Source: Schistocerca nitens (taxonomy: Eukaryota > Arthropoda > Insecta > Orthoptera > Acrididae). From it: a stretch of DNA of 64,000 nucleotides. Shown piece by piece: positions 20,010 to 28,797 of this stretch. How positions within the stretch are numbered: position 1 is the stretch's first letter; each line of letters starts with the position of its first letter. The stretch lies in contig NC_064622.1 of the NCBI RefSeq assembly GCF_023898315.1, positions 164,754,178 to 164,818,177 on the forward strand, written 5' to 3'. The translations under genes were made by a program, and so were the position numbers. Under the pieces are notes generated by a model that was not told the origin of the DNA, ran no database searches, and saw nothing but the letters and a program-made list of their open reading frames with translations.

Positions 20010-21130
20010 TATCGAGAAGGGAGACCTTGCTACGTTAGTGAAAGTGTTTTAAGTGAGCGAGAGCAGTTACAGGGCTGCATTGATAGAGCACTCCGACTGA
20101 GAGGTCTCAGGAGAGACTCTATGTCTTTAAATCGTTTAAAAAAGATATAATGAAACGCGAAAACACAGGTGAGCTTGCTGTGGCATCAGGAAGTGGAGGG
20201 CGTCCTACACCAGTTATTGACGAGATTGCTGTTGCAGTAACTGACCATGCAGCACCTGTCCCTGGTAGTGCTCGTGCAGTGTCACAGTTATCTTCCCATT
20301 GTCATCAGTGCGGAAAGTTTTGCGGTCTATATTACACTCCTACCCGTACGGGATACAGACTGTGCAGCAACTGAAACCTCACGATGCACAGCGACGTTCT
20401 AAATTTGCTTTTCGGTTTATCGCACGGATCGGAGTTGACGACGCGTGAGTGTACAGTATTCAGTGGAGTGACGGAGCACATTTTACGCTACGGGGGGCAG
20501 CGAATACACAGAAGTGCCGAATTTGGGGTACTGTTGAACCTCGTATTGTGTACAAAGAATCATTGCACTCGCCGTATGTGGCTGTGTGGTGTGGATCCAG
20601 AAGTGTGTTTATTCTCGGTTCGTTCTTCTTTGAAGAGAATACATCAAGAGAGCCTGTAAGGTGTGCCGTGACGTCTGTACGTTATCGAGACTTGCATCTA
20701 CAGCATGTTACTCCTGCTTTGTCACTCCTGTTTTGTTACTCCTGCTGTGTTGACACCACCGTCTTCATGCGAATAGGGTAACACTTCTGGTCGCTTTCCC
20801 AGTGAAAGATCTGCTGGATGCAACCTTCCACGAACGTGTAGTCTCTAGAAGTGTTCCAGATCCTGAGCCCGTGGGACTTTTGGCCCTGGGGATAATTTAA
20901 ATGAAAGTGTTTGCCACGGACAAGTTCAGTCTCCACACAATCTGAAGGCCAGTAAACAGGAACACACTGCTCATATACGACGGAAACGGCTGCGAGCAAC
21001 GTCCACGTCGTTTTACGGATGCAGCATCTCATCAACGTCTCCGGTGCTCATATTGAGCAAATTTTGTAAGCGGCGGTTAACCATAAAATCAACACTATGC
21101 CTTTCTCATCTGTTTGATCTTTTCTGCCTA
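20010..21130 (+). pseudogene. mariner-like transposase pseudogene
   Basis: Pieces of one transposase can be followed across frames. The HTH linker region is near 20150-20230 (ENTGELAVASGSGGRPTPV). A region that should encode the second HTH follows. Next is WSDGAHFTLRGAANTQKC with CRIWG (first catalytic Asp region of the SDEAHF type), then a VAVWCG-type stretch and FFFEENTSRE. A decayed C-terminus containing FHERVVSRSVPDPEP lies in the third part. Multiple stops and frameshifts are present. It belongs to the IS630/Tc1/mariner superfamily. I did not find terminal inverted repeats. Confidence 0.75.
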
Positions 21131-21224
21131 CGCCCCGTTCCTAATCCATCACACATGGAAACATTTCAGTAAGTCTTTCTCGCATTCACAGAGCCAGGTC
21201 TGCACCCACAAAAAAAAAAAAAGC

Positions 21225-21548
21225 GCTCCGTCTTCAGTCCACGAGTGGCCTACCGGCAGCATCCGACCGCCGTGTCATCCTTAGTGGAGGATGCGGATAG
21301 GAGGGGCATGGGGTCAGCACACCGCTCTCCCGGTTGTTAAGATGGTATTATTGAACGAAGCCGCTACTATTCGGTCGAGTAGCTCCTCAATTGACATCAC
21401 GAGGCTGAGTGCACCCCGAAATATGGTAACAGCGCATGGCGGCCTGGATGGTCACCCATCCAGTTGCCGACCACGCCCGACAGCGCTTAACTTCGGTGAT
21501 CTCACGGGAACGGGTGTAACGACTGCGGCAAGACCGTTGCCCAGATCT
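21225..21548 (-). repeat. 5S-rRNA-headed SINE (SINE3 type), reverse copy
   Basis: Reverse-strand relative of the copy at 15.3 kb. The 5S-like head is at about 21440-21545 and the shared SINE body at about 21240-21440 (agctcctcaattgacatcac). Confidence 0.82.
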
Positions 21549-22423
21549 GCACCCAGTGGTCAAAATTGAAACTAATATTTTTGCAGTATAAATCGATTCC
21601 GCGTTAAAGCCTTAGAGTACCTATCAAGTTTCGGTGCCACGCGATGATTAAAGCCGGCGCTTGGCGTCTGTGAGTGGCTGCACTTTAATTATAACCACCC
21701 GGTACATCCACGTGTATCTGTCTGAGGTGGTTAGCCTCCTGTGGTGTCAAAAGCGGAGCATGCACACATCTGCCATACTGCCCTTCGCATAGCCGGCGCG
21801 TTTAGAGCGCGGAATAGGATTCTGGAGAGCGGCTGACGGGTCGTTAAGTGGGCGTCCTGTGTAGACTGGTGACGCCTGCGTAAACGAGACGGGCCGCGCG
21901 GCGCCTCCAGGAATAAAACGGCACAGCGGCGTGACACGGCAGCCCTGATGGATAGCCCGCCTGAGTCACGGCGACTGAGCAGCCCGGCAACCGCCAGCCG
22001 CCTAGCGCGGCCAGTAACTGCTCGCCCTTAATCGCCGACCGCACAGAGCTCGTCCCACGCGCGAGTCGCGCATTCCGCTGATTGGCCGGCCGGCGAGAGC
22101 GTAACTTGTCCTCTGCCGTGTTCCGAGTGACCGCACGACTGCTGCGGCGCCGTCTGACGGCGGTCGCGGCCACGCCGGGAGCGGGCGAGTCGGCAGCGTG
22201 GTAGAGAGCGGGGCGCTTCTAATGTCCCGTCACAACCGACGTCGTTAGAAGACTGAGCACCAGCTTAGTTGTGCAACCGCTTCTGCAGCACGCTATTTCT
22301 ACGGTGCTCCGGCCGCAAGCAGCCGATTCGAATTCTGGTCAAAAGGGGCAGGAGAGATGCTGACGTACAGTTCCACATTACCTCACCAATTCAATCTTCT
22401 TCGTAACAACTACGTTTGCTTAC
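21549..22423. other. GC-rich unannotated DNA
   Basis: 21750-22240 is strongly GC- and CpG-rich. The minus-strand ORFs are Arg-rich without a domain and typical of chance ORFs in GC-rich DNA. Confidence 0.35.
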
Positions 22424-22446
22424 AGGATGACAGTTATTGAACTATA

Positions 22447-23817
22447 TGAAACACACTACTGGCCTTTAAAATTGCTACACCACGAAGATGACGTGCTACA
22501 GACGCGAAATATTACCGACAGGAAGAAGATGCTGTGATATGCAAATGATTAGCTTTTCAGAGCATTCACACAAGGTTGGTGCCGGTGGCGACACCTATGA
22601 TGTGCTGACATGAGGAAAGTTTCCAACCGATTTCTCATACACAAACAGCAGTTGACCGGCGTTGCCTGGTCACAAGGTTGCTGTGATCCCTCGAGTAATC
22701 ACTTTGATAAAGGTCGGATTGTAGCCTATCGCGGTTGCGGTTTATCGTATCGCGACATTGCTGCTCGCGTTGGTCGACATCCAATGACTGTTAGCAGAAT
22801 ATGGAATCGGTGGGTTCAGGAGAGTAATACGGAACGCCTTGCTGGATCCCAACGGCCTCGTATCACTAGCAGTCGAGATGACAGGCATCTTATCCGCATG
22901 GCTGTAACGGATCGTGCAGCCACGTCTCGATCCCTGAGTCAAGACGACAACCATCTGCACGAACAGTTCGACGACGTTTGCAGCAGTATCGACTATCAGC
23001 TTGGAGACCGTGGCTGCGGTTACCTTGACGCTGCATCACAGACAGGAGCGCCTGCGATGGCGTACTCAACGAGGAACCTGGGTGCAGGAATGGCAAAACG
23101 TCATTTTTTCGGATGAATCCAGGTTCTGTTTACAGCATCATGATGTCGCATCCGTGTTTGGCAACATCGCGGTGAACGCACATTGGAAGCGTGTATTCGT
23201 CAGCGTCATACTGGCGTATCACCCGGCGTGATGGTATGGGGTGCTATGGGTTACACGTCTCGGTCACGTGTTGTACACATTGATGGCACTCTGAACAGTG
23301 GACGTTACATTTCAGATGTGTTACGACCCGTGCCTCTATCCTTCATTCTATCCCCGCGAAACCCTATATTTCATCAGGATAATGCACGACCGCATGTTGC
23401 AGGTCCTGTACGGGCCTTTCTCGGTACAGAAAATGTTCGACTGCTGCGCTGCTCAGCACATTCTCCAGATCTCTCACCAATTGAAAACGTCTGGTCAATG
23501 GTGGCCGAGCAACTGGCTCGTTTCAATACGCCAGTCACTACTCTTGATGAACTGTGGTATCGTGTTGAAGCGGGATGGGCAGCTGTACTTGTACACGTCA
23601 TCCAAGCTCTGTTTGACTCAATGCCCAGGCGTATCAAGGCCGTTATTACGGTCAGAGGTGGTTGTTCTGGCTACTGATTTCTCAGGATCTAAGCACCCAA
23701 ATTGCGTGAAAATGTAATCACATGTCAGTTCTAGTATAATATATTTGTCCAATGAATACCCGTTTATCATCTGCATTTCTTCTTGGTGTAGCAATTTTAA
23801 TGGCCAGTAGTGTAATA
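22447..23817 (+). mobile_element. Tc1-like DNA transposon, nested
   Basis: Terminal inverted repeats begin cactactggcctttaaaatt (left) and end with the complement of cactactggccattaaaatt (right), with gctacacca following in both. A TA follows the right end and CA precedes the left, consistent with a mutated TA duplication. It encodes the broken transposase described separately. Confidence 0.88.
22610..23677 (+). pseudogene. Tc1-family DD34E transposase, frameshifted
   Basis: The N-terminal HTH segment is in one frame at 22610-22960, with GCGLSYRDIAARVGRHPMTV and SRIWNRW, then a GSQRPRITSSRDDRHL linker. The first catalytic Asp (FSDESRFCL) is in another frame near 23105. The rest is at 23183-23677: GVMVWGAMGY, the second Asp in FHQDNARPH, and Glu in SPDLSPIENVWS. 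There are 34 residues between the second Asp and the Glu. At least two frame changes (about 22960-23110 and about 23180) make it inactive. Confidence 0.9.
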
Positions 23818-23879
23818 TCGTCATAACATCTGAACGGTTTGCGTTAGGACGTTCAAACTGCACGATTGGCGCGGTGCAT

Positions 23880-24515
23880 GATGGGAATTAGTACGCACTG
23901 TATGGCGTGGTTTAGCCACGAAGCCCACTTTCATTTCTATGGGTTCGCCAGTAAGCAAAATTGGCGCATATGGCGGACTGAGAATCCGCATTTCGCGATC
24001 GAGAAGTCTCTTTACCCTCAACAGGTGACTGTGTGATGTGCAGTGTCCAGTCACGGAATTATCGGTGCGATATTCCATGACGACATGTTGACTGCGGAAT
24101 CGTACCTGAAGGTTTTGAAAGATGATATCATCCTCATTATCTAAAGTGACTCTGATTTCGACAAGATGTGATTCGTGCAACGCGGAGCTCGAAGCCATCG
24201 AAGCAGGAGAGTTAAGACCTGGAGGAGCGGTGTGGGGACCGCGTTCTGGCTCTGGGGTGCCCACGGGCCGCTGCCCTTGGCCTCTATTAGCAGCCGTATT
24301 CTCCAGATCTCAGCACACGCCACTCCTTATGGTGAGACTATGTTAAAGACAAGATGTACAACAATAACCCCAAACCATTGCTGAGCTGAAAACAGCCTGC
24401 AGGAGGATATCGACGGCATCGATATTCCGACACTGGGGGTCATGCACAATTTCGCTATTCGTTTGCGCCACATCATCGCCAATGATGGTAGGCATATCGA
24501 ACATGTCATAACCTA
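23880..24515 (+). pseudogene. mariner/IS630-type transposase, central and C-terminal remnant
   Basis: Reads ESHFHFYGFASKQNWRIW, then TENPHFAIEKSLYPQQVTVW and an IFHDDMLTAESYLKVLKDDI block. A damaged segment follows, with FVQRGARSHR where QDGARPH is expected. It ends near IDGIDIPTLGVMHNFAIRLR with HIIANDGRHIEHV at the stop. The second catalytic Asp appears lost (QRGA for QDGA). Both the HTH part and the first part of the catalytic domain are missing. Confidence 0.75.
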
Positions 24516-24600
24516 ATTCCGAACTACATGTTGAAAAATGTGTATGCAGACCGTAGTTTGTATTTTACGTATTTTTTCATATAGTTCAATAATTGTCACC

Positions 24601-25320
24601 CCGTGCATACTCCCTAAGTCACCGTACGGTGCGTGGCGGAGGGTACCGTGTACCACTACTAGGCATTTCCTTTCCTGATGTACTAGCAAATAGAGCGAAC
24701 GAAAAACTAATATCCACACCCGTCCGTATGAGCCCAAATTTCACGTACCTTATCTTTGTTGACCTTACGCCAAATCTATGTTGGTGGCGGTAGAATTGTT
24801 CTGCAGTCGGCTTCAAATGCTGGTTCTACATATTTTCTTAATAGTACTCCTCGAAAAGAATGTCGCCTTTCCTCCAGTGATTCTCGTCTGGGTTCCCCAA
24901 GCATCTCCGCAACACTTGGGTGCTGTTCGAAACTATCGGTAACAAATCGAGCAGCCCGTATCTGAATTGCTTCGACGTCCTCTTTTAATCCGACGTGGTA
25001 CGGATCCCAAGCAAGAGACGGGTACTACAGAACAGGTTGCACTAGTGTCCTATATCCGGCCCCCTTTACGTTTCAACCACACTTTCCCAAAATTCTGCCT
25101 ATAAATCATAGTCGACCATTCGCCTTCACTACCACAGTCCTGACATGTTGGAACCATTTCATACCGCTCTGCAAAGTTACTTCAAAACAAGCTAAAAACT
25201 CAAGGTGGTTCTGACGAAAGCGATGGCGGTAATCGTCGAAAGCTTGAGGTTTCACCCCGTTCAGACTCAAACCATTACAAAAATCAGAACATCGAAGAAT
25301 ACAATCACAAGTCATTTCTC
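24601..25320 (-). pseudogene. LINE RT thumb/C-terminus and 3' end
   Basis: Minus-strand translation in several frames gives an SLNGVKP-type stretch, then EVTLQSGMKWFQHVRTVVVK with ANGRL and FIGRILGKV. A degraded WDPYHVGLKEDVEAIQIRAA segment, RFVTDSFEQHPSVAEMLGEP and a 3' segment follow, the last ending in PPPRTVR near 24620. This order matches the post-catalytic region of jockey/CR1-type LINEs. Stops and frame changes make it non-functional. The catalytic RT motifs are absent. Confidence 0.7.
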
Positions 25321-25360
25321 TAAAAAACTTGTAAAATTTTCAGATTAAGTGGTCAGTGGA

Positions 25361-25559
25361 GCCGGCCGCTGTGGCTGAGCGGTTCTAGGCGCTTCAGTCC
25401 GGAACTGCGCGACTGCTACGGTCGCAGGTTCGAATCCTGCCTCGGGCATGGCTGTGTGTGATGTCCTTAGGTTAGTTAGGTTTAAGTAGTTCTAAGTTAT
25501 AGGGGACTGATGACCTCAGATGTTAAGTTCCATAGTGCTCAGAGCTATTTGAACCATTT
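25361..25559 (+). repeat. SINE-A, full length
   Basis: Complete head (box B ggttcgaatcctgcc) and body, flanked by the duplication tggtcagtgga (25350-25360 and 25560-25570). Confidence 0.92.
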
Positions 25560-25726
25560 TGGTCAGTGGAAGTAAACGAGTGTTCTCTAGTTTCAAAATT
25601 TTACAATTTTTCCTAGCTGTATTGTACTTTTATTCGTTGATGTTCTCTGGTTCTTCTGGAAATCAAAACTTGTACTTCCGAAATGTGTCATCTTTAATGT
25701 AATTCACATGATAAACGTGGTTGATT

Positions 25727-26195
25727 CGGTATATTGATAATTTTCACTTATGGACCGTCTGACAGCAACTGAATAAAACACAATTTTAGTGCCATACGCG
25801 TTTCGCCTTTATTTTCTGCAAGGCATCATCAGTGGCCTGGAATATGTACATATGTTAGCTATTTTATTTACATTTTTGTCACTGTGCCTATAGGTTATAA
25901 ACAGTTCTGTGTGGTTGGTATTTCCTATTAAGTTGTAATGTTTTGAAGTGTACTTACAGGTTGCGTAGACAGTTTCTTACATATTACGCTCCTGTTGCAT
26001 TTTTGGTGTTGTTCTTCTTCCTATGAGCGCCAATTTGCTGTTTTTTCCGCATTCCACAGCACTATGCACTGAGCACTTGTTTTAATGCAATGTTTTGGTT
26101 TCTGTTGCCGACTGTCAAATGTTTTTGCCAAAGATCGAATATTACTGCCAAACTTATGAGTGTAACTATTGAAATATCTGTGGTCTGTTCGTGTA
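25727..26195 (-). repeat. Left 469-bp inverted arm of the PLE
   Basis: Exact length match and apparent base-for-base reverse complement of 28272-28740. It contains the minus-strand hammerhead motif. Confidence 0.92.
25791..25836 (-). ncRNA. Hammerhead ribozyme-like motif (type I, minimal stem III), minus strand
   Basis: Reverse complement of the motif at 28631-28676, with the same stems and core. See that entry for the fold. In this orientation it would be active only in transcripts made leftward across the element. Confidence 0.75.
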
Positions 26196-26241
26196 AACAC
26201 AGCAGACACACAATAAGAACAACCAAACAGAAGCAGCTACT

Positions 26242-28026
26242 ATGAAAAGGTTAAAACAAAAGTTAACAAACAACAACGTATTAATAACAAGAGCAGACAA
26301 GGGAAATGTAACAGTACTCATGGATAAAGAGCAATACATCACAAAAACCAAGGAATACATAAACACCAACGCAATACAAAAACTGAAGTCAGATCCAACT
26401 ACACGATTCCAGGCAAATGTGAAACGAACACTGAAAAACATTGAACACACACTCACAGACAAACAGAAATACTACTTAACACAGAAAAACCCACAAGCAC
26501 CAACACTCCGCAGTCAACCGAAAGTACATAAAGACGGAATGCCAATGAGACCTGTTATCAACTTCAAGAAAGCCCCAACATACCGCATAGCCAAACACCT
26601 CCAAAAGTTAGTTACAAAACACTATAAAGTAGAAAACAACAGAACAGTGATAAACACAGGAAACCTAATAGAAAACATACAGAACATACAGGTACCACAC
26701 ACAGCATCACTGATTTCATTCGATATAGAAAATATGTATACCTCCATCCCTATCACAGAAACAATAGAAATCATAGAACAAAATCTCTCATCCCACAGCA
26801 ACCTCACCACAGACGCAATAGAAGAAATAACAGATATGCTCAGACTGACAACTGAACAAAACTACTTTCAGTTTGAGGAAGAGTATTATCTACAAACTGA
26901 TGGACTGCCCATGGGATCCCCAATATCAGGAACACTAGCAAACATTTTCATCAGTCACCTTGAAAATCAGATATTTGATAAGATAACCACAAATGAAAGT
27001 TTCAAAATCATATATTGGTACAGATACGTGGATGACATTATTGGTCTGGTAGACGAGCCAAGTGAAAAAATAGATGAACTCCATTCAGAAATAAACAAAG
27101 CTCATAAGAACATAAAATTCACACTTGAAAAAGAAAAAGAAAATCAAATAAATTTTCTTGACATTACAATTAAAAAAGAAAATGGAAAACATACATTTAA
27201 CATCTTTAGAAAACCAACAGCCACGGACACAATAATACATTCCACATCCAACCACCCCCAAAGCCAGAAACTTGCAGCACTAAGACACATGTTACATAGA
27301 TTAAACAGAATCCCACTCAGCAAGAGAAACTATGAACAAGAAATGAACACGATCATACAAATAGCTAGGAACAACGGATATGACACACATGTGGTACACA
27401 GGCTCAATCAAAAAATAAAAACACAAATAAAAAACAAACACAACATTTCCACAATACAAAAGAATTCACAAGCTGAAAACTTACAAACACACTCAACAAA
27501 CACACACAATGACAACACCACACAGAAAAGAACCAGATGGTACACCATGACCTACACACATAAACTAACACACAAAGTTGCAAACATCCTGAAGAGACAG
27601 GGCTTCAAAATAGCATATAAGCCTGGGCAAACCCTTCAATCACACCTAAGCCAACCAACTACCAAGAGGGACAAATTCCAACAATCAGGAATATATAAAC
27701 TTGAATGTCAAAGTTGTGATGCAGTATACATAGGCATGACATGCAGGAATTTTGAAACAAGATACAAAGAACATATCAGATGTTGGAAGTATGAAACAAA
27801 CCATTCCACATTTGCAGAGCATTTAAAACACTACAACCATCATCCTACAAACATGGAACAAGAAATGAAAATAATGAGAATAAGCAACCATGACAAACAT
27901 CTTATACAAATGCAAGAAAACTTCCACATCCAGAAAGCCATAGCAGAAAACAAACATGTGATAAATGAACAAACACACATCAACACAGGCTCCCTACTAC
28001 ACTTAATAAAGGAAATGATAACATAA
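26242..28026 (+). CDS. Penelope-like element protein: reverse transcriptase plus GIY-YIG endonuclease
   Basis: 594 residues. The N-terminal PLE motif TRADKGN is at 16-22. KVHKDGMPMRPVINFKKAPT follows, then motif A FDIENMYTSIP and DGLPMGSPISGTLANIF. The catalytic box YVDD is at 262-265, with a KITFTLE/INFLDITI-type region after it. A GIY-YIG nuclease follows, with GIY at 483-485, LECQSC, YIG and ETRYKEHIR, then STFAEHLKHYNHH. PLE proteins reverse-transcribe their RNA at a target nicked by the GIY-YIG domain. The visible catalytic residues are retained. The start is the first ATG after the left arm. Most PLE proteins have a longer N-terminus, so the original start may be lost. The 3' UTR is (AC)n-rich. 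Confidence 0.93.
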   Translation: MKRLKQKLTNNNVLITRADKGNVTVLMDKEQYITKTKEYINTNAIQKLKSDPTTRFQANVKRTLKNIEHTLTDKQKYYLTQKNPQAPTLRSQPKVHKDGMPMRPVINFKKAPTYRIAKHLQKLVTKHYKVENNRTVINTGNLIENIQNIQVPHTASLISFDIENMYTSIPITETIEIIEQNLSSHSNLTTDAIEEITDMLRLTTEQNYFQFEEEYYLQTDGLPMGSPISGTLANIFISHLENQIFDKITTNESFKIIYWYRYVDDIIGLVDEPSEKIDELHSEINKAHKNIKFTLEKEKENQINFLDITIKKENGKHTFNIFRKPTATDTIIHSTSNHPQSQKLAALRHMLHRLNRIPLSKRNYEQEMNTIIQIARNNGYDTHVVHRLNQKIKTQIKNKHNISTIQKNSQAENLQTHSTNTHNDNTTQKRTRWYTMTYTHKLTHKVANILKRQGFKIAYKPGQTLQSHLSQPTTKRDKFQQSGIYKLECQSCDAVYIGMTCRNFETRYKEHIRCWKYETNHSTFAEHLKHYNHHPTNMEQEMKIMRISNHDKHLIQMQENFHIQKAIAENKHVINEQTHINTGSLLHLIKEMIT

Positions 28027-28029
28027 TAT

Positions 28030-28260
28030 ATATAACACCAAAATACACACACACACACACATACACACACACACACACACACACAGCCACCCTCAAAAAA
28101 AAAAAAAAATTTACATAACACCAAAATACAGACAAGACACACACACAGCACAAAAAAATATATATTACACCAAAACACGCACACACACATACATAGGACA
28201 AAAACAAAAATAAATAAATACAATAAAATTAAAAAAATTAAATTAAAAACACACACACAC
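28030..28260 (+). repeat. (AC)n-rich simple sequence in the PLE 3' UTR
   Basis: Repeated (AC)n blocks separated by ataacaccaaaatac-type phrases and an A-run. The same phrase recurs three times, indicating short-unit duplication. The antisense gives a spurious Val/Cys-rich ORF. Confidence 0.85.
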
Positions 28261-28271
28261 ACAAAAATGCA

Positions 28272-28740
28272 TACACGAACAGACCACAGATATTTCAATA
28301 GTTACACTCATAAGTTTGGCAGTAATATTCGATCTTTGGCAAAAACATTTGACAGTCGGCAACAGAAACCAAAACATTGCATTAAAACAAGTGCTCAGTG
28401 CATAGTGCTGTGGAATGCGGAAAAAACAGCAAATTGGCGCTCATAGGAAGAAGAACAACACCAAAAATGCAACAGGAGCGTAATATGTAAGAAACTGTCT
28501 ACGCAACCTGTAAGTACACTTCAAAACATTACAACTTAATAGGAAATACCAACCACACAGAACTGTTTATAACCTATAGGCACAGTGACAAAAATGTAAA
28601 TAAAATAGCTAACATATGTACATATTCCAGGCCACTGATGATGCCTTGCAGAAAATAAAGGCGAAACGCGTATGGCACTAAAATTGTGTTTTATTCAGTT
28701 GCTGTCAGACGGTCCATAAGTGAAAATTATCAATATACCG
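28272..28740 (+). repeat. Right 469-bp inverted arm of the PLE
   Basis: Inverted partner of 25727-26195. It corresponds to the 3' terminal region of the transcript and contains the plus-strand hammerhead motif. Confidence 0.92.
28631..28676 (+). ncRNA. Hammerhead ribozyme-like motif (type I, minimal stem III)
   Basis: Stem I is gcca (28631-28634) paired with tggc (28673-28676). The core CTGATGA (28635-28641) is followed by one extra T, then stem II gcctt (28643-28647) with aaggc (28658-28662). GAAA follows (28663-28666). A minimal stem III (ac/gt within acgcgt) leads to GTA, which predicts cleavage after 28672. Penelope-like elements are known to carry such ribozymes. The extra T after the core departs from the textbook consensus, so activity is inferred. 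Confidence 0.78.
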
Positions 28741-28797
28741 TAGTATTACGCGCAACTGAGGAGGACAGGACCACAAAACGTTGAAGTGGTTGATTCG

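Larger units (their letters stand above)
22424..24600 (+). mobile_element. mariner-like element interrupted by a Tc1 element
   Basis: About 28-bp terminal inverted repeats: caggatgacagttattgaac at 22424 and its near-complement at about 24567-24600 (gttcaataattgtcacc). Only about 23 bp of this element lies left of the nested Tc1, and the remainder follows it. Excluding the Tc1 it is about 0.8 kb, shorter than a complete mariner, so it is also internally deleted. Confidence 0.75.
25729..28785 (+). mobile_element. Penelope-like retroelement with intact ORF and inverted arms
   Basis: The direct duplication gtggttgattcg (25717-25728 and 28786-28797) brackets the insertion. From left to right it has a 469-bp arm, a short spacer, a 594-aa RT plus GIY-YIG ORF, an (AC)-rich 3' untranslated region, the same 469-bp arm inverted, and a 45-bp tail. 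The arms look identical by eye and the ORF is uninterrupted, so this is a young insertion. Each arm carries a hammerhead-type ribozyme. The coding strand is strikingly A/C-rich compared with its surroundings. The ORF starts within about 45 bp of the left arm, which suggests the element is 5'-truncated with the arm added in reverse. Confidence 0.93.

Noticed and set aside
27840-28298. Minus-strand 152-aa Val/Cys/Phe-rich ORF resembling membrane protein
   Set aside because: Antisense of the PLE ORF end and its (AC)n-rich 3' UTR; a shadow ORF.
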